Assembly: GCA_002367105.1 (NCBI GenBank)
Contig: DFCS01000050.1
Location: forward strand, 1-32,130
Length of the DNA stretch: 32,130 bases
Reading direction: 5' to 3'
DNA from: Hungatella sp. UBA3048
Lineage (GTDB): Bacteria > Bacillota > Clostridia > Lachnospirales > Lachnospiraceae
Position 1 is the first letter of the stretch. The number at the start of each line of letters is the position of its first letter. Positions 14,093 through 22,700 of the stretch are shown here, in pieces. The position numbers and the translations under genes are program-made. A model generated the notes under the pieces. The model was not told where the DNA came from and made no database searches. It worked only from the letters and a program-made list of their open reading frames with translations.

Positions 14093-15253
14093 TTATTCTC
14101 CCCAGTATGACAGTGCGATCCTCTGTCCCTGATCAATTTTTGCCCACTGTTCTTCTTCCGTCAGCTCGTTGCCGCAGTCACAGGATGCAAATCCGCACTG
14201 GTGAGAGAGGAGCAGTCGGTCTTTTGGGATGATTTCAGATGCCTCGTTAAGCAACCGGATCACACGGGCTTCGTCATCCAGCGTATTGGTTTTTGATGAT
14301 AATAAGCCCAGGACAATTTCTGTATCCGGCTTATCCTGAAAAACTTTTAGCGCCTCAAGGGATCCCGCACGGTCGTCATCCCATTCCAGGAAAAAGCGGT
14401 CATATTTTAACTGTTTTAAAAACAGGTTGGCAATCTTTACGTAGGAGCCGCCGCCCATATTACGTGAATCGTAGTTGCCGCGGCAGTTGTGTGTCCACAT
14501 AGCAAGCCCCAGACTGTGGCCGAAATCAATCACTGCATTATTGATTTCGATAAATTCAGCCGCAAGTGCCTTGACCTCATCCTGGTTAATGTGTTCGCCC
14601 GTATAGGGAGAATTGGGATTATCGTCTGCAAAAAGCTCCCATAGACAGTCATCAAACTGCAGGATCTTTCCGCCGGCAGCAGCGTATTCTTCTACAAATT
14701 CTATGTACGCCTTGGTAAGTCCTGCTTTCAGCTCCTGCGGGTTACTGTAAACAGAGCCGTTTCCTCCGAGGTTATCTGACCATAACAGTTCTCCAAAGAT
14801 ATGGGATGGGGATGGGATACAAAGCTTTGTTTCCTTGTCCCCGGCAATGGACTTAAGCTGCTCAAAGACTTTGATGAAATGGTGATTCCTGCCGCCCAGC
14901 GGTTCCGTGATCTTAAGACCGATGTCCCGGCGGGTTTCGTATTTACGGGAATCATCTTTGTCACGGAAAAAGTAGCCGTGTTCCGCAATGTAACGGCTGA
15001 CGCCGTGAAATCCCCAAACAAAGTCCAGATGCCACATGGACTTGGAATACTCGCCATCGGTTACGACTGTTAACCCATGTTCGATTTGTTTTGCGACAAC
15101 ATCTTTCGTCGACTCAGCTTCACACTGTTCGTAGCCTTCAAAATCTTTGTAGAATGGGTAGGTAACGTCATCCCGCTTCTCTATCTGGTTCTTGTATTCC
15201 AGCAAAGCTGCCGGGCGCAGCAGACTGCCTACTGTCTGAAATTTTATGCTCAT
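14093..15253 (-). CDS. MetE-like cobalamin-independent methionine synthase family protein (YxjG type)
   Basis: This 386-residue protein corresponds to the C-terminal catalytic half of MetE, as in YxjG/YxjH of Bacillus, without the N-terminal half. Such proteins are thought to transfer a methyl or related group to a thiol at a zinc site. Visible landmarks are 'QTVGSLLRP' at the N-terminus, 'VVTDGEYSKSMWHLDF' (about 62-77), 'LQFDDCLWELF' (about 207-217), and 'LSHQCGFASCDCG' at the end with Cys353 and neighbouring Cys358 as likely zinc ligands. The start at 15253 has AAAGGAGGA upstream; a start ten codons earlier includes that site. A LysR gene lies 106 bases upstream in the same direction. The methyl donor and acceptor are unknown, and no SAM riboswitch is seen. 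Confidence 0.87.
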   Translation of the reverse strand: MSIKFQTVGSLLRPAALLEYKNQIEKRDDVTYPFYKDFEGYEQCEAESTKDVVAKQIEHGLTVVTDGEYSKSMWHLDFVWGFHGVSRYIAEHGYFFRDKDDSRKYETRRDIGLKITEPLGGRNHHFIKVFEQLKSIAGDKETKLCIPSPSHIFGELLWSDNLGGNGSVYSNPQELKAGLTKAYIEFVEEYAAAGGKILQFDDCLWELFADDNPNSPYTGEHINQDEVKALAAEFIEINNAVIDFGHSLGLAMWTHNCRGNYDSRNMGGGSYVKIANLFLKQLKYDRFFLEWDDDRAGSLEALKVFQDKPDTEIVLGLLSSKTNTLDDEARVIRLLNEASEIIPKDRLLLSHQCGFASCDCGNELTEEEQWAKIDQGQRIALSYWGE

Positions 15254-15295
15254 TGGGAAATCCTCCTTTATCAGGTACATCAATTTAGTAAGCTG

Positions 15296-15304
15296 ATTGT
15301 ATCA
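15296..15304 (-). promoter_or_regulatory. Possible extended -10 promoter of the MetE-like gene
   Basis: The minus strand reads TGATACAAT, an extended -10 element, about 45 bases before the start codon. No good -35 box is seen, which would fit a promoter that needs an activator such as the adjacent LysR protein. Confidence 0.35.
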
Positions 15305-15330
15305 TCCCAGGGGGACTTATTGGTAACATG

Positions 15331-15366
15331 AAAAAAATATGCCAAGTTATAGCTTCAGGCTATAAC
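15331..15366 (-). terminator. Terminator overlapping the LysR stop codon
   Basis: On the minus strand GTTATAGC and GCTATAAC form a perfect 8-base stem with a 5-base loop, followed eight bases later by a run of seven T. The stem includes the LysR stop codon. The gap before the T-run makes it only moderately convincing. Confidence 0.5.
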
Positions 15367-16289
15367 TCATTTTTAATATTAACGCCATGTTCGGCCACAA
15401 CTGCTTTCAATTCCTCAAGGTACATTGCCGCCTGCCGTGACAACTGGATATCTTTATGGGAAATCCAGCCAACCTCAATCGAATCGTTGACGCGGAGAGG
15501 CACTGCCGTGATATTATCCCCGTTTAAATCTGCGCTTACAATTCCTGTGGAAATTGTATAGCCGTTAAGCCCTATCATAAGGTTAAAAATAGTGGCTCTG
15601 TCACCAACGTGGATATCTTTCCTGGCGTATTCCGTGCTGAGTATTTCTTCCGAGAAATAAAAGGAGTTGTAATCTCCCTGTTCAAAGGACAAACGGGGGT
15701 AATCAGCCAGGTCTTCAAGAGTTACATATTTTTTTCTGGCAAGGGGATTGGCAGTGCTTATAAAAACATGAGGAACAGCGGAGAACAGCGGATGGAATGT
15801 CAGATTGTTTTCCCGCAGAAGCTTTTCCAACACCTGTCGGTTAAAATTGTTCATGTAGAGTATTCCAAGTTCGCTTCGCAGGTTTTTCACATCCTCCACA
15901 ATCTCAAAAGTCCTTGCTTCCCGCAGCGTGTACTCATATTCTTCAGCATCGGTTTTTTTCACCATATTAACAAATGCATTCACAGCAAAGGCATAGTGCT
16001 GGGTGGATATGGAGCACAGCCGCCGTGACGGTTTCTTATTCAGCCACCGTTGTTCCAAGAGGCTCGCCTGTTCCACGACCTGCCGGGCGTAGCCCAGAAA
16101 CTCCGCGCCGTCAGTGGTTAAAGATATGCCTCTCGGAGTCCGGGTGAGAAGTTCGTGTCCGATTTCTGACTCTAATTCGCGAAGAGCATTTGAAAGGCTT
16201 GGCTGGGCAATAAACAATCCTTCAGCGGCTTTGTTGATGGAACCGCAGTTTGCCACTTCAATAAAATATTTTAACTGTTGTAATGTCAT
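15360..16289 (-). CDS. LysR family transcriptional regulator
   Basis: This 309-residue LysR-type regulator has the N-terminal winged helix (about 1-60), 'LQQLKYFIEVANCGSINKAAEGLFIAQPSLSNALRELE', with the recognition helix at 'AQPSLSNALRELE'. It is followed by a linker helix and a periplasmic-binding-protein-like effector domain (about 90-300). GGGAGG lies nine bases upstream of the ATG and immediately after the TetR stop, with only 15 bases between the two genes. TetR and LysR therefore look co-transcribed, and the MetE-like gene 106 bases downstream is the probable target. The effector is unknown. Confidence 0.93.
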   Translation of the reverse strand: MTLQQLKYFIEVANCGSINKAAEGLFIAQPSLSNALRELESEIGHELLTRTPRGISLTTDGAEFLGYARQVVEQASLLEQRWLNKKPSRRLCSISTQHYAFAVNAFVNMVKKTDAEEYEYTLREARTFEIVEDVKNLRSELGILYMNNFNRQVLEKLLRENNLTFHPLFSAVPHVFISTANPLARKKYVTLEDLADYPRLSFEQGDYNSFYFSEEILSTEYARKDIHVGDRATIFNLMIGLNGYTISTGIVSADLNGDNITAVPLRVNDSIEVGWISHKDIQLSRQAAMYLEELKAVVAEHGVNIKNEL

Positions 16290-16304
16290 CTCATGTTTCC
16301 TCCC

Positions 16305-16868
16305 TTACACAACTGGCTGTATTACTGCCCAAAAATATTCTGCGATTTCTTCCGGAGGCTGTTTCATATGATTTTTCAGCCACCACCTCACCAGATTGAC
16401 AAAGCTTCCCGAAATATGATCGATTAGAAAATCATCCGGTACAATGGTATTTTTACGGGTGCTCCCACGAAATATGTGCAGCGTCACAAGCTCATGGAAG
16501 TATTGATGAAAGTAACGCTGGAACAGTTCCCCGTTTTCACAGGTCAAAAGGATAATCATCGTCCGCCCATGCTCTCTTAAGTGGTAAAGAATGTGGGTGA
16601 TAATCGCCTTTGGATCGCCGGTCGCCATTGAAAAGTCATGAGTCGGTTCTGCCTCCGGCTTTTGGGAGAAAACATGCTCAAACAGTTCCGCACACATTTC
16701 CCTCAAAAGATCGTCCTTTGTTGGAAAATGGGCATAAAAGGTTGTCCGGCCTACGTTGGCCTCATCAATGATTTCCTGCACGGTGATTTGCGAATAGCTG
16801 TTATGAATCAGCAGCTTGCTGAATGCATCAAAAATAGCTTCCCTGGTTTTTCTTTGTCGTCTGTCCAT
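16305..16868 (-). CDS. TetR/AcrR family transcriptional regulator
   Basis: This 187-residue TetR-type repressor has an N-terminal helix-turn-helix (about 5-55) with 'AIFDAFSKLLIHNSYSQITVQEIIDEANVGRTTFYAHFPTKDDLL' features. The recognition helix is at 'VGRTTFYAHF', and a helical ligand domain follows with a 'VNLVRWWLKNHMKQPPEEIAEYF' type C-terminus (TetR_C33-like). The ATG at 16868, preceded by GGAG six bases away, is preferred over two upstream in-frame ATGs that lack a ribosome-binding site. It is divergent from the metal ATPase gene, with GAACA/TGTTC palindromes in the shared intergenic region. It is therefore the likely controller of that transporter and possibly of itself. Confidence 0.93.
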   Translation of the reverse strand: MDRRQRKTREAIFDAFSKLLIHNSYSQITVQEIIDEANVGRTTFYAHFPTKDDLLREMCAELFEHVFSQKPEAEPTHDFSMATGDPKAIITHILYHLREHGRTMIILLTCENGELFQRYFHQYFHELVTLHIFRGSTRKNTIVPDDFLIDHISGSFVNLVRWWLKNHMKQPPEEIAEYFWAVIQPVV

Positions 16869-16883
16869 ATACCTCTCCATTTT

Positions 16884-16905
16884 GAACAATTTTGCAGATT
16901 TGTTC
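16884..16905. promoter_or_regulatory. Inverted repeat, candidate TetR operator 1
   Basis: GAACAA (16884-16889) and TTGTTC (16900-16905) are perfect inverted arms separated by 10 bases, 15 bases upstream of the TetR start codon. The same half-site recurs at 16971-16983. Confidence 0.45.
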
Positions 16906-16934
16906 GGTATCGTACATTTCTTAAAAATCGTTTC

Positions 16935-16963
16935 TTGTATCGCTTAAATGACATTGCTATACT
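16935..16963 (+). promoter_or_regulatory. Promoter of the metal P-type ATPase gene
   Basis: TTGTAT (16935-16940), a 17-base spacer and TATACT (16958-16963). The predicted transcription start falls at the edge of the palindrome at 16971-16983. Confidence 0.55.
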
Positions 16964-16970
16964 ATTTAAA

Positions 16971-16983
16971 GAACAATATGTTC
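16971..16983. promoter_or_regulatory. Palindrome at the ATPase transcription start, candidate TetR operator 2
   Basis: GAACA-ATA-TGTTC is a perfect 5-base inverted repeat with a 3-base centre, located immediately after the predicted +1. A protein bound here would block initiation of the ATPase gene. Confidence 0.5.
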
Positions 16984-17047
16984 CGTTATGAACTTATTGT
17001 ACTGAAAAATGATGAAAGAATCAAGGGACAATTTTGGAGGACAGATC

Positions 17048-18943
17048 ATGTTGAAAAAAATAAGCGACTTATTTGCAGGGCTTACAATGACTATTATTTC
17101 CGGTGCGTTTCTGGTGCTCAGCCTGATATTGCTGCTGACAGGGAAAGAGGTCCCTTTAAATCCGGCATGGATAACCATTCTATTATCCGGATATCCACTT
17201 ACGTTTCTTGCAGTCACCCGATTGGTATATGAAAAATGGATCTCTTCCGCATTGCTGATCTCTATTGCGATGGCTGCCTCAATTGCCATCGGTGAGTTCT
17301 TTGCTGCCGGTGAGGTTGCCTTTATCATGGCAATTGGTGCAATTTTAGAGGAAAAGACAGTTGAACGGTCAAAAAGAGGATTAAAGCAGTTAATCAGTCT
17401 AACCCCCATGATGGGAAGAAGAATTCTTACTGATGCATCGGGAAGCCGGGAGGAAATGATCCCGTTAGAACAGATCCTGCCGGGCGATATTCTTCGTATA
17501 CTGCCTGGGGAAACGATCCCCGTAGACGGCGATATAACGGAGGGTAACACTTCAATCGACCAATCGGTTATAACCGGAGAATCACTCCCGGTGGATAAAA
17601 GTGTGGGAGATCAGGTATTCTGCGGAACCATCAACCGTTACGGCTCGATTGAGGTTGTTACAGCCAGGGCTAATGAGGATTCTTCCCTGCAAAAACTGAT
17701 CCGGATGGTTCAGGAAGCCGAAAATAAAAAAGCACCTATGCAGCGCATTGCGGATAAATGGGCGACGTGGCTTGTGCCGGTGGCATTAGGGATTTCCGTG
17801 GCAGCATTTGGTATCACATGGGCCCTTGGATATGAAATCACGGAAGCCTTAAACCGTGCCGTAACCGTCCTTGTGGTTTTCTGTCCATGTGCATTGGCTC
17901 TGGCTACCCCCACCTCTATCATGGCAGCCATCGGCCAGGCAACAAAGCACGGAGTCATCATTAAATCCGGTGAAGCATTGGAAAACATGGGAAAGGTGGA
18001 TTGCATTGCCTTTGATAAAACCGGAACTCTGACCAACGGCAATCTGGTGGTCTCAGATGTGGTTCCTTTGAAAGAAGAAGTAGGGGAAGAACAGCTTTTA
18101 AGTATGACGGCCTCTGCAGAAGCTTATTCGGAACACCCATTAGCCAAAGCGATTGTTTCTCATGCGAAAGAATTGCAGATGATAATAAAGCCTGCAGAGA
18201 ATTTTCAGATGCTGCCGGGAAAAGGTATCTCGGCAACGGTCAGCGGACAGAACCTGCTGTGCGGAACCGTAAGCTTTTTAATGGAAAAGCAGATTCCTAT
18301 GGATGAGCTGGTGTTCCTCAAATCAGAGGAGTTTCGTGCACAGGGAAAAGCGATGGTATTTGTGGCAAAAGATAGGTCTTTGATCGGAGTGATTGCCCTT
18401 TCCGATACGCTGCGGGATACCGCTCATGGTGTGGTAAAAGAACTCCATGGCATGAATACCCAGGTTGTGCTGCTGACCGGAGATCATATCCAAGCGGCAG
18501 GATATTTTGCTGGGAAGACCGGCATTACAACGGTAAAAGCCGGGCTGCTTCCGGAGGATAAGGTCAGCAATATCGCAGAGCTTAAAAAACAAGGGAAAAA
18601 GGTGTGTATGATCGGGGATGGCGTTAATGACGCACCTGCACTAAAACTTGCAGATGTAGGTGTGGCTATGGGGAGTATGGGAAGTGATATCGCTATCGAA
18701 GCGGCGGACATCGCTTTGACCGGAGACGATATTTCAATGATTCCATATTTGAAAAGGCTGTCCAATTCCACGGTTCACACCATAAAATTCAACATCACTG
18801 TGTCAATGGCAATTAATTTTGCTGCCATACTTTTATCGGTAACAGGCGTACTAAACCCGGTCACCGGTGCATTGGTACATAATGCTGGTTCTGTACTGGT
18901 GGTACTGAACGCGGCGCTGCTCTATGACCGGAAGTTTACGTGA
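17048..18943 (+). CDS. Heavy-metal (P1B-type) P-type ATPase
   Basis: This 631-residue membrane pump exports a transition metal at the cost of ATP. The actuator motif is TGES (176-179), the membrane metal-site motif is CPC (279-281), the phosphorylated Asp323 lies in DKTGTLT, 'SEHPLAKAI' gives the nucleotide-domain HP motif, and GDGVND is at 523-528. There is no N-terminal metal-binding domain (no CxxC) and no His-rich tail. The last membrane segments carry 'ALVHNAGSVLVVLNA' rather than the MxxSS of copper pumps. A zinc, cadmium or manganese-type substrate (CtpC-like HN..S) is therefore more likely than copper, but this is inference. The ATG at 17048 with TGGAGG is preferred over one 13 codons earlier. 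Regulation by the divergent TetR is probable. Confidence 0.92.
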   Translation: MLKKISDLFAGLTMTIISGAFLVLSLILLLTGKEVPLNPAWITILLSGYPLTFLAVTRLVYEKWISSALLISIAMAASIAIGEFFAAGEVAFIMAIGAILEEKTVERSKRGLKQLISLTPMMGRRILTDASGSREEMIPLEQILPGDILRILPGETIPVDGDITEGNTSIDQSVITGESLPVDKSVGDQVFCGTINRYGSIEVVTARANEDSSLQKLIRMVQEAENKKAPMQRIADKWATWLVPVALGISVAAFGITWALGYEITEALNRAVTVLVVFCPCALALATPTSIMAAIGQATKHGVIIKSGEALENMGKVDCIAFDKTGTLTNGNLVVSDVVPLKEEVGEEQLLSMTASAEAYSEHPLAKAIVSHAKELQMIIKPAENFQMLPGKGISATVSGQNLLCGTVSFLMEKQIPMDELVFLKSEEFRAQGKAMVFVAKDRSLIGVIALSDTLRDTAHGVVKELHGMNTQVVLLTGDHIQAAGYFAGKTGITTVKAGLLPEDKVSNIAELKKQGKKVCMIGDGVNDAPALKLADVGVAMGSMGSDIAIEAADIALTGDDISMIPYLKRLSNSTVHTIKFNITVSMAINFAAILLSVTGVLNPVTGALVHNAGSVLVVLNAALLYDRKFT

Positions 18944-19001
18944 AAAGTAAACCATGTATTTGCATGACTTTGCACATGCTATGTTACCGAATTCAAGGCA
19001 A

Positions 19002-19048
19002 ATAAAAAAGAGTGCAGACCCTTAATAATTCAAAGGCTTTGCACTCTT
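19002..19048 (-). terminator. Terminator between the ATPase and the small coiled-coil gene
   Basis: AAGAGTGCAGACCCTT and AAGGCTTTGCACTCTT pair over 16 positions with one mismatch and one wobble. On the minus strand TTTTTATTTG follows, so it chiefly serves the leftward small gene. It can also stop the rightward ATPase transcript. Confidence 0.7.
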
Positions 19049-19058
19049 ATGTTACTAT

Positions 19059-19338
19059 TTATGCAATTACATTAATTTTTTCTTTGATTTGCCTAATTTC
19101 ATTTTCTAACCGATTAACTCTAACTTAGAAGCATTTCTTTTTCATTTTCTACCTTCCATGCGCCATCTAATTTCCGTGACAAATCCAGATGTCCTTCTGC
19201 AATTAACGAAATATTACGATTTGTTTCATTTTCTAACGTTAACTGAATATCAGTCACATTATTTTCAATGGTATTCATACGGCTTTTTAATTCTTGCGTA
19301 TCTTTATATATCGCTTGTAATAATTCGCTATCAGTCAT
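19059..19338 (-). pseudogene. Small coiled-coil protein gene with a C-terminal frameshift
   Basis: The frame from the ATG at 19338 (AAGGAGG upstream) encodes 72 residues beginning MTDSELLQAIYKDTQELKSR. It continues with a heptad-like helix and 'ISLIAEGHLDLSRKLDGAWKVENEKEM', then ends at a stop at 19120-19122. The next frame continues directly with 'RVNRLENEIRQIKEKINVIA' to a stop at 19059. That is the usual ending of this kind of Clostridia hypothetical protein. One extra base near 19119-19125 would explain the break. The intact product would be about 92 residues, a soluble coiled coil of unknown function. It could be a real mutation or a sequencing error. Confidence 0.6.
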
Positions 19339-19364
19339 GGGTTCGTCCTCCTTTTTATATGTAA

Positions 19365-19780
19365 GGATTATACCATGGCCAAAGTGTAAAGTCTATTCAA
19401 TTATCTATCCAAGTGTTGTGTTTGTACAGCGAGTTATCAACTTGTTGAGTGCCTGGTCAGGAATTGCACCCGACGGGGCGTCTTTCTGTCTCACTCGGAA
19501 TTAAATTTATAGCATCGCTCTGGCTTTACTGTTTATTGTTCGTCTATTTTGCGAAATAAGGCTGTATGAGGGCAGCTTTGATAAAAAAGTAACGATGAAA
19601 TAAATTCAAACGGTCTACGTACCCGAAGGAACACGGCTTTCGTATAAATTTTATAAATCTGACAGGATATTAATAAAAAAACATAAAAAGTGCTACAATA
19701 TAATACTGCGCTATTTTTTATAGAAAAACAGACAAACTATCTGTAAAAAGATTTGTTATGCCGGAAGGATTTCTTAAATA
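19365..19780. other. Gene-poor intergenic region ahead of the glucan synthase gene
   Basis: About 400 bases hold no gene I can support. Near the right end TGCTACAAT (19691-19699) is an extended -10 element overlapping TATAAT (19699-19704), a plausible promoter for the glucan synthase gene although no good -35 is present. A GC-richer patch at about 19450-19500 stands out from the AT-rich surroundings and might be a remnant of a lost gene. Confidence 0.4.
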
Positions 19781-19794
19781 AGGAGGAGCTTCAA

Positions 19795-22700
19795 TTGCAG
19801 AGCTTTTTGGAAAAAACTAATTTTTATATAAATTCGCCGTTTCTGCTGAACATTCTATTGCTGCTGGCTGCGTCAATCTGCCTTGTACTATTCATTTTGT
19901 ATTACCGGCGTTATCATTTTAGTAAGCACGTGCATTTCCCGGACTGCTTCCAGGGAGAAGATAATAAACTTGACCCAAACGAGTGGGAGAAGCAGATGCT
20001 TGATCTGGCAGAAGGACATGGCCAGGTCAGACTGGTGGGACGCAGCTTTGTTCTTAATGATTATAATCAGGCCGCTTATAAAAAACTGAATAATATAAGA
20101 GACAGTATCTCTGCCGTATCTACGGATATCATATCCCTGATTCCTGCAGCACGCTGGCTCTTTGACAATTTCCAGATGCTGTACCGGGAAATAAAAAAGG
20201 TACGCACATCGGGAACCAGTTACGCCGTATTGCCGGTTCTGGAGGGAAAGGAATACCGGAACTTTCCCCGTATATATGTTGTGGCAAAAAAGATGGTGGC
20301 TCTTTCCGGCGGGCACTTAAGTGAAGAAAATATTTCTGTGATGTTAAAGGCTTATCAGCAGAAGATACCCCTTTCGGACAAGGAAATCTGGGTTTTGCCG
20401 GAAGTGCTTGGCTTTTGTATTCTGGAAGAAATCATTGTAATTGCGGAAGAAATTCTTAATATGATTGATGTGAAATCAAAAGCAGAAAAATTTCTCCGGG
20501 ATAAGCTGGCAGATAAAAAGGGACCGGCCGATATTTCTTCGCTGCTTTGCAAAACAGAGGATAACTTGAGGTTAAACTACTCCTTCCATGCCCATGTAAT
20601 ACACCTGCTGAAAAACCTGTCTTTTGATGAGGCTTCCATTCAAAAATACCTGGAACATCACTTTTCTTCCCTGGAGAGGCAGGTGAAGACCTCCGGCATA
20701 TTCATGGAGGAAGGAAAGATTGAATCATTTCTTGAGACAAATATCAGGACCTTGATCGTCAGCCTGAGGGATATCAATGAAGTTGATGAAGAAAAGTTTT
20801 TTGAGGAATATTCTTATCTGGAGCAGATTTTATCACAGGATCCGGATGGGGTATATCCAAAGATGGATTTGGAATCCAGGGGCATGTACCGTGGGGTCAT
20901 CGTTAAATTATCGCACCGTTACCGGCTGCTGGAGGAAAAGATAGCCGGAGACTGTCTGGAGCTGGCGGTTCAGGGCAGAGAGGACCTGCATTGTTCCCAT
21001 CATGTGGGTTCCTATCTTTTGGGTAAGGGTTATCCGATTTTAAAAGCAAAGGCGATAGGAAAACCGATCCCTCAAAATATCAAGAAAAGGATGAACGGAA
21101 GCGGCTTCCTTTATTTCCTTACCATGTTTCTTATTCTTCCTGTACTTTGTGCCTGTTTGCTCCATGCCTTTTGGAACCTTGGCGGGCTTAGGAATATCAG
21201 CCGGCTGGTCATTATCTTTTTATCGGCAATGCCGCTGTTAATAGGTATTTCCATAGAGCTTACAAATTTTATTTTTACAAGAAGAATTAAAGTCAGGAAA
21301 ATTCCTTCTCTGAACTATCTGGAGGAAATACCGGAGGAGGCAAAAACTTTTGTGGTTATGCCGGTTATTGTATCCTCAAGGGAACAGGGCCTTGGGTACA
21401 TGGAACGTCTTCAAAAGCATTATCTGGCAAACCGTCAGTCCAATCTTTTCTTTGCATTGCTGCTTGATTTTGCCGATTCCCCGGACGAGGTCATGGAAAA
21501 TGACCAGGTGATTGAAAACGCCCTTGCTGCGCGCAGAAGAGAGTTAAATGAGCTCTATCCGTCTGAACAGCAGCGCTTTTCCTTATTCTTCCGCTGCCGT
21601 AAATGGAATAAAGCGGAGAACTGTTATATGGGCTGGGAGCGTAAAAGAGGAAAGCTGGAAGAGTTTAATAACCTTTTAAATGGAGAAGAAAAGGAGAATA
21701 CCACCTTTACCTCTGTTTACTGCGACGAAAACCTTCTTCCAACCTTCCGGTACGTAATCACACTGGATGCGGATACCAATCTGCTGCGTGACAATGCCGC
21801 AAAGCTGGTCGGTCTGATTGATCATCCTTTAAATAAACCGATCCTTGACCCGGCAGGACAGAAGGTTGAAGAGGGCTATGTCATCATTCAGCCTTCGGTA
21901 AGAAACCATATTGTGGATAAGAACGGCAGCAGGTTTGCGAAAATCTTCGGTGGGGAATCGGGCCTGGCTCATTACGGAACTGTAATATCAGATATTTACC
22001 AGGATATTTTTAATAAAGGAATCTACACCGGGAAGGGCATCTACGATCGGGAGGCCTTCCATAAGGTGCTTCAGAACAAGGTGCCGGAAAACAGGATTCT
22101 CAGTCATGACCTTTTTGAAAGCTGCTATGCCAGGACAGCTTTTTCCAGTACGGTCAAGATTATGGACAATTTTCCAACCAGCGTTTTATCCTTTACCAAA
22201 AGGGAACACCGATGGCTTCGAGGAGACTGGCAGCTGCTGCCCTGGCTGTTTTTAAGAAAGACACAGGAAGGTAAAAACTTATGTGCGCTGTCTAAATGGA
22301 AGATCTTTGACAACTTAAGAAGAAGCATGGTCCCTTTAAGTAAGACATTTTTTGTATTGTTTAATTTGGCATGGATGCCAAAGGCATATTATCTTTGGCT
22401 GCCCATTGTTTTCTTCAATGATATATTTACTCTGGTGATTCTGCTGCTTGCGGTGATCACCCAGAAGCTGATCCGGCCAAAGCTTGCCCTTGTTTATAAA
22501 TGCTTTTTCAAGGAACTTGCTGCCATGCTTTACCGGGCATTCCTGGAGTTTACAATTACTCCCTATCGTGCTTATGTCGCAACGGATGCAATGATCAGAA
22601 CCATGTACCGGATCTTTATCAGCAAAAAAAATCTGCTTCGCTGGAATACGGCGGAAGCAGTGGATGCCTCCATTGTCAATACCAGAAGGGGATATTTCAT

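Noticed and set aside
15254..15360. Possible SAM riboswitch ahead of the MetE-like gene.
   Set aside because: No S-box core (such as AGAGGTGGAGGGA) is present; only a simple hairpin is seen.
19450..19485. GGAATTGCACCCGAC resembles the complement of a tRNA T-arm.
   Set aside because: The T-loop TTC is missing and no acceptor, D or anticodon arms can be folded around it.
19268..19504. 78-codon plus-strand frame ending in SGIAPDGASFCLTRN.
   Set aside because: It is antisense to the small coiled-coil gene, has no ribosome-binding site and shows no domain; the GC-richer end may be a remnant of something lost.
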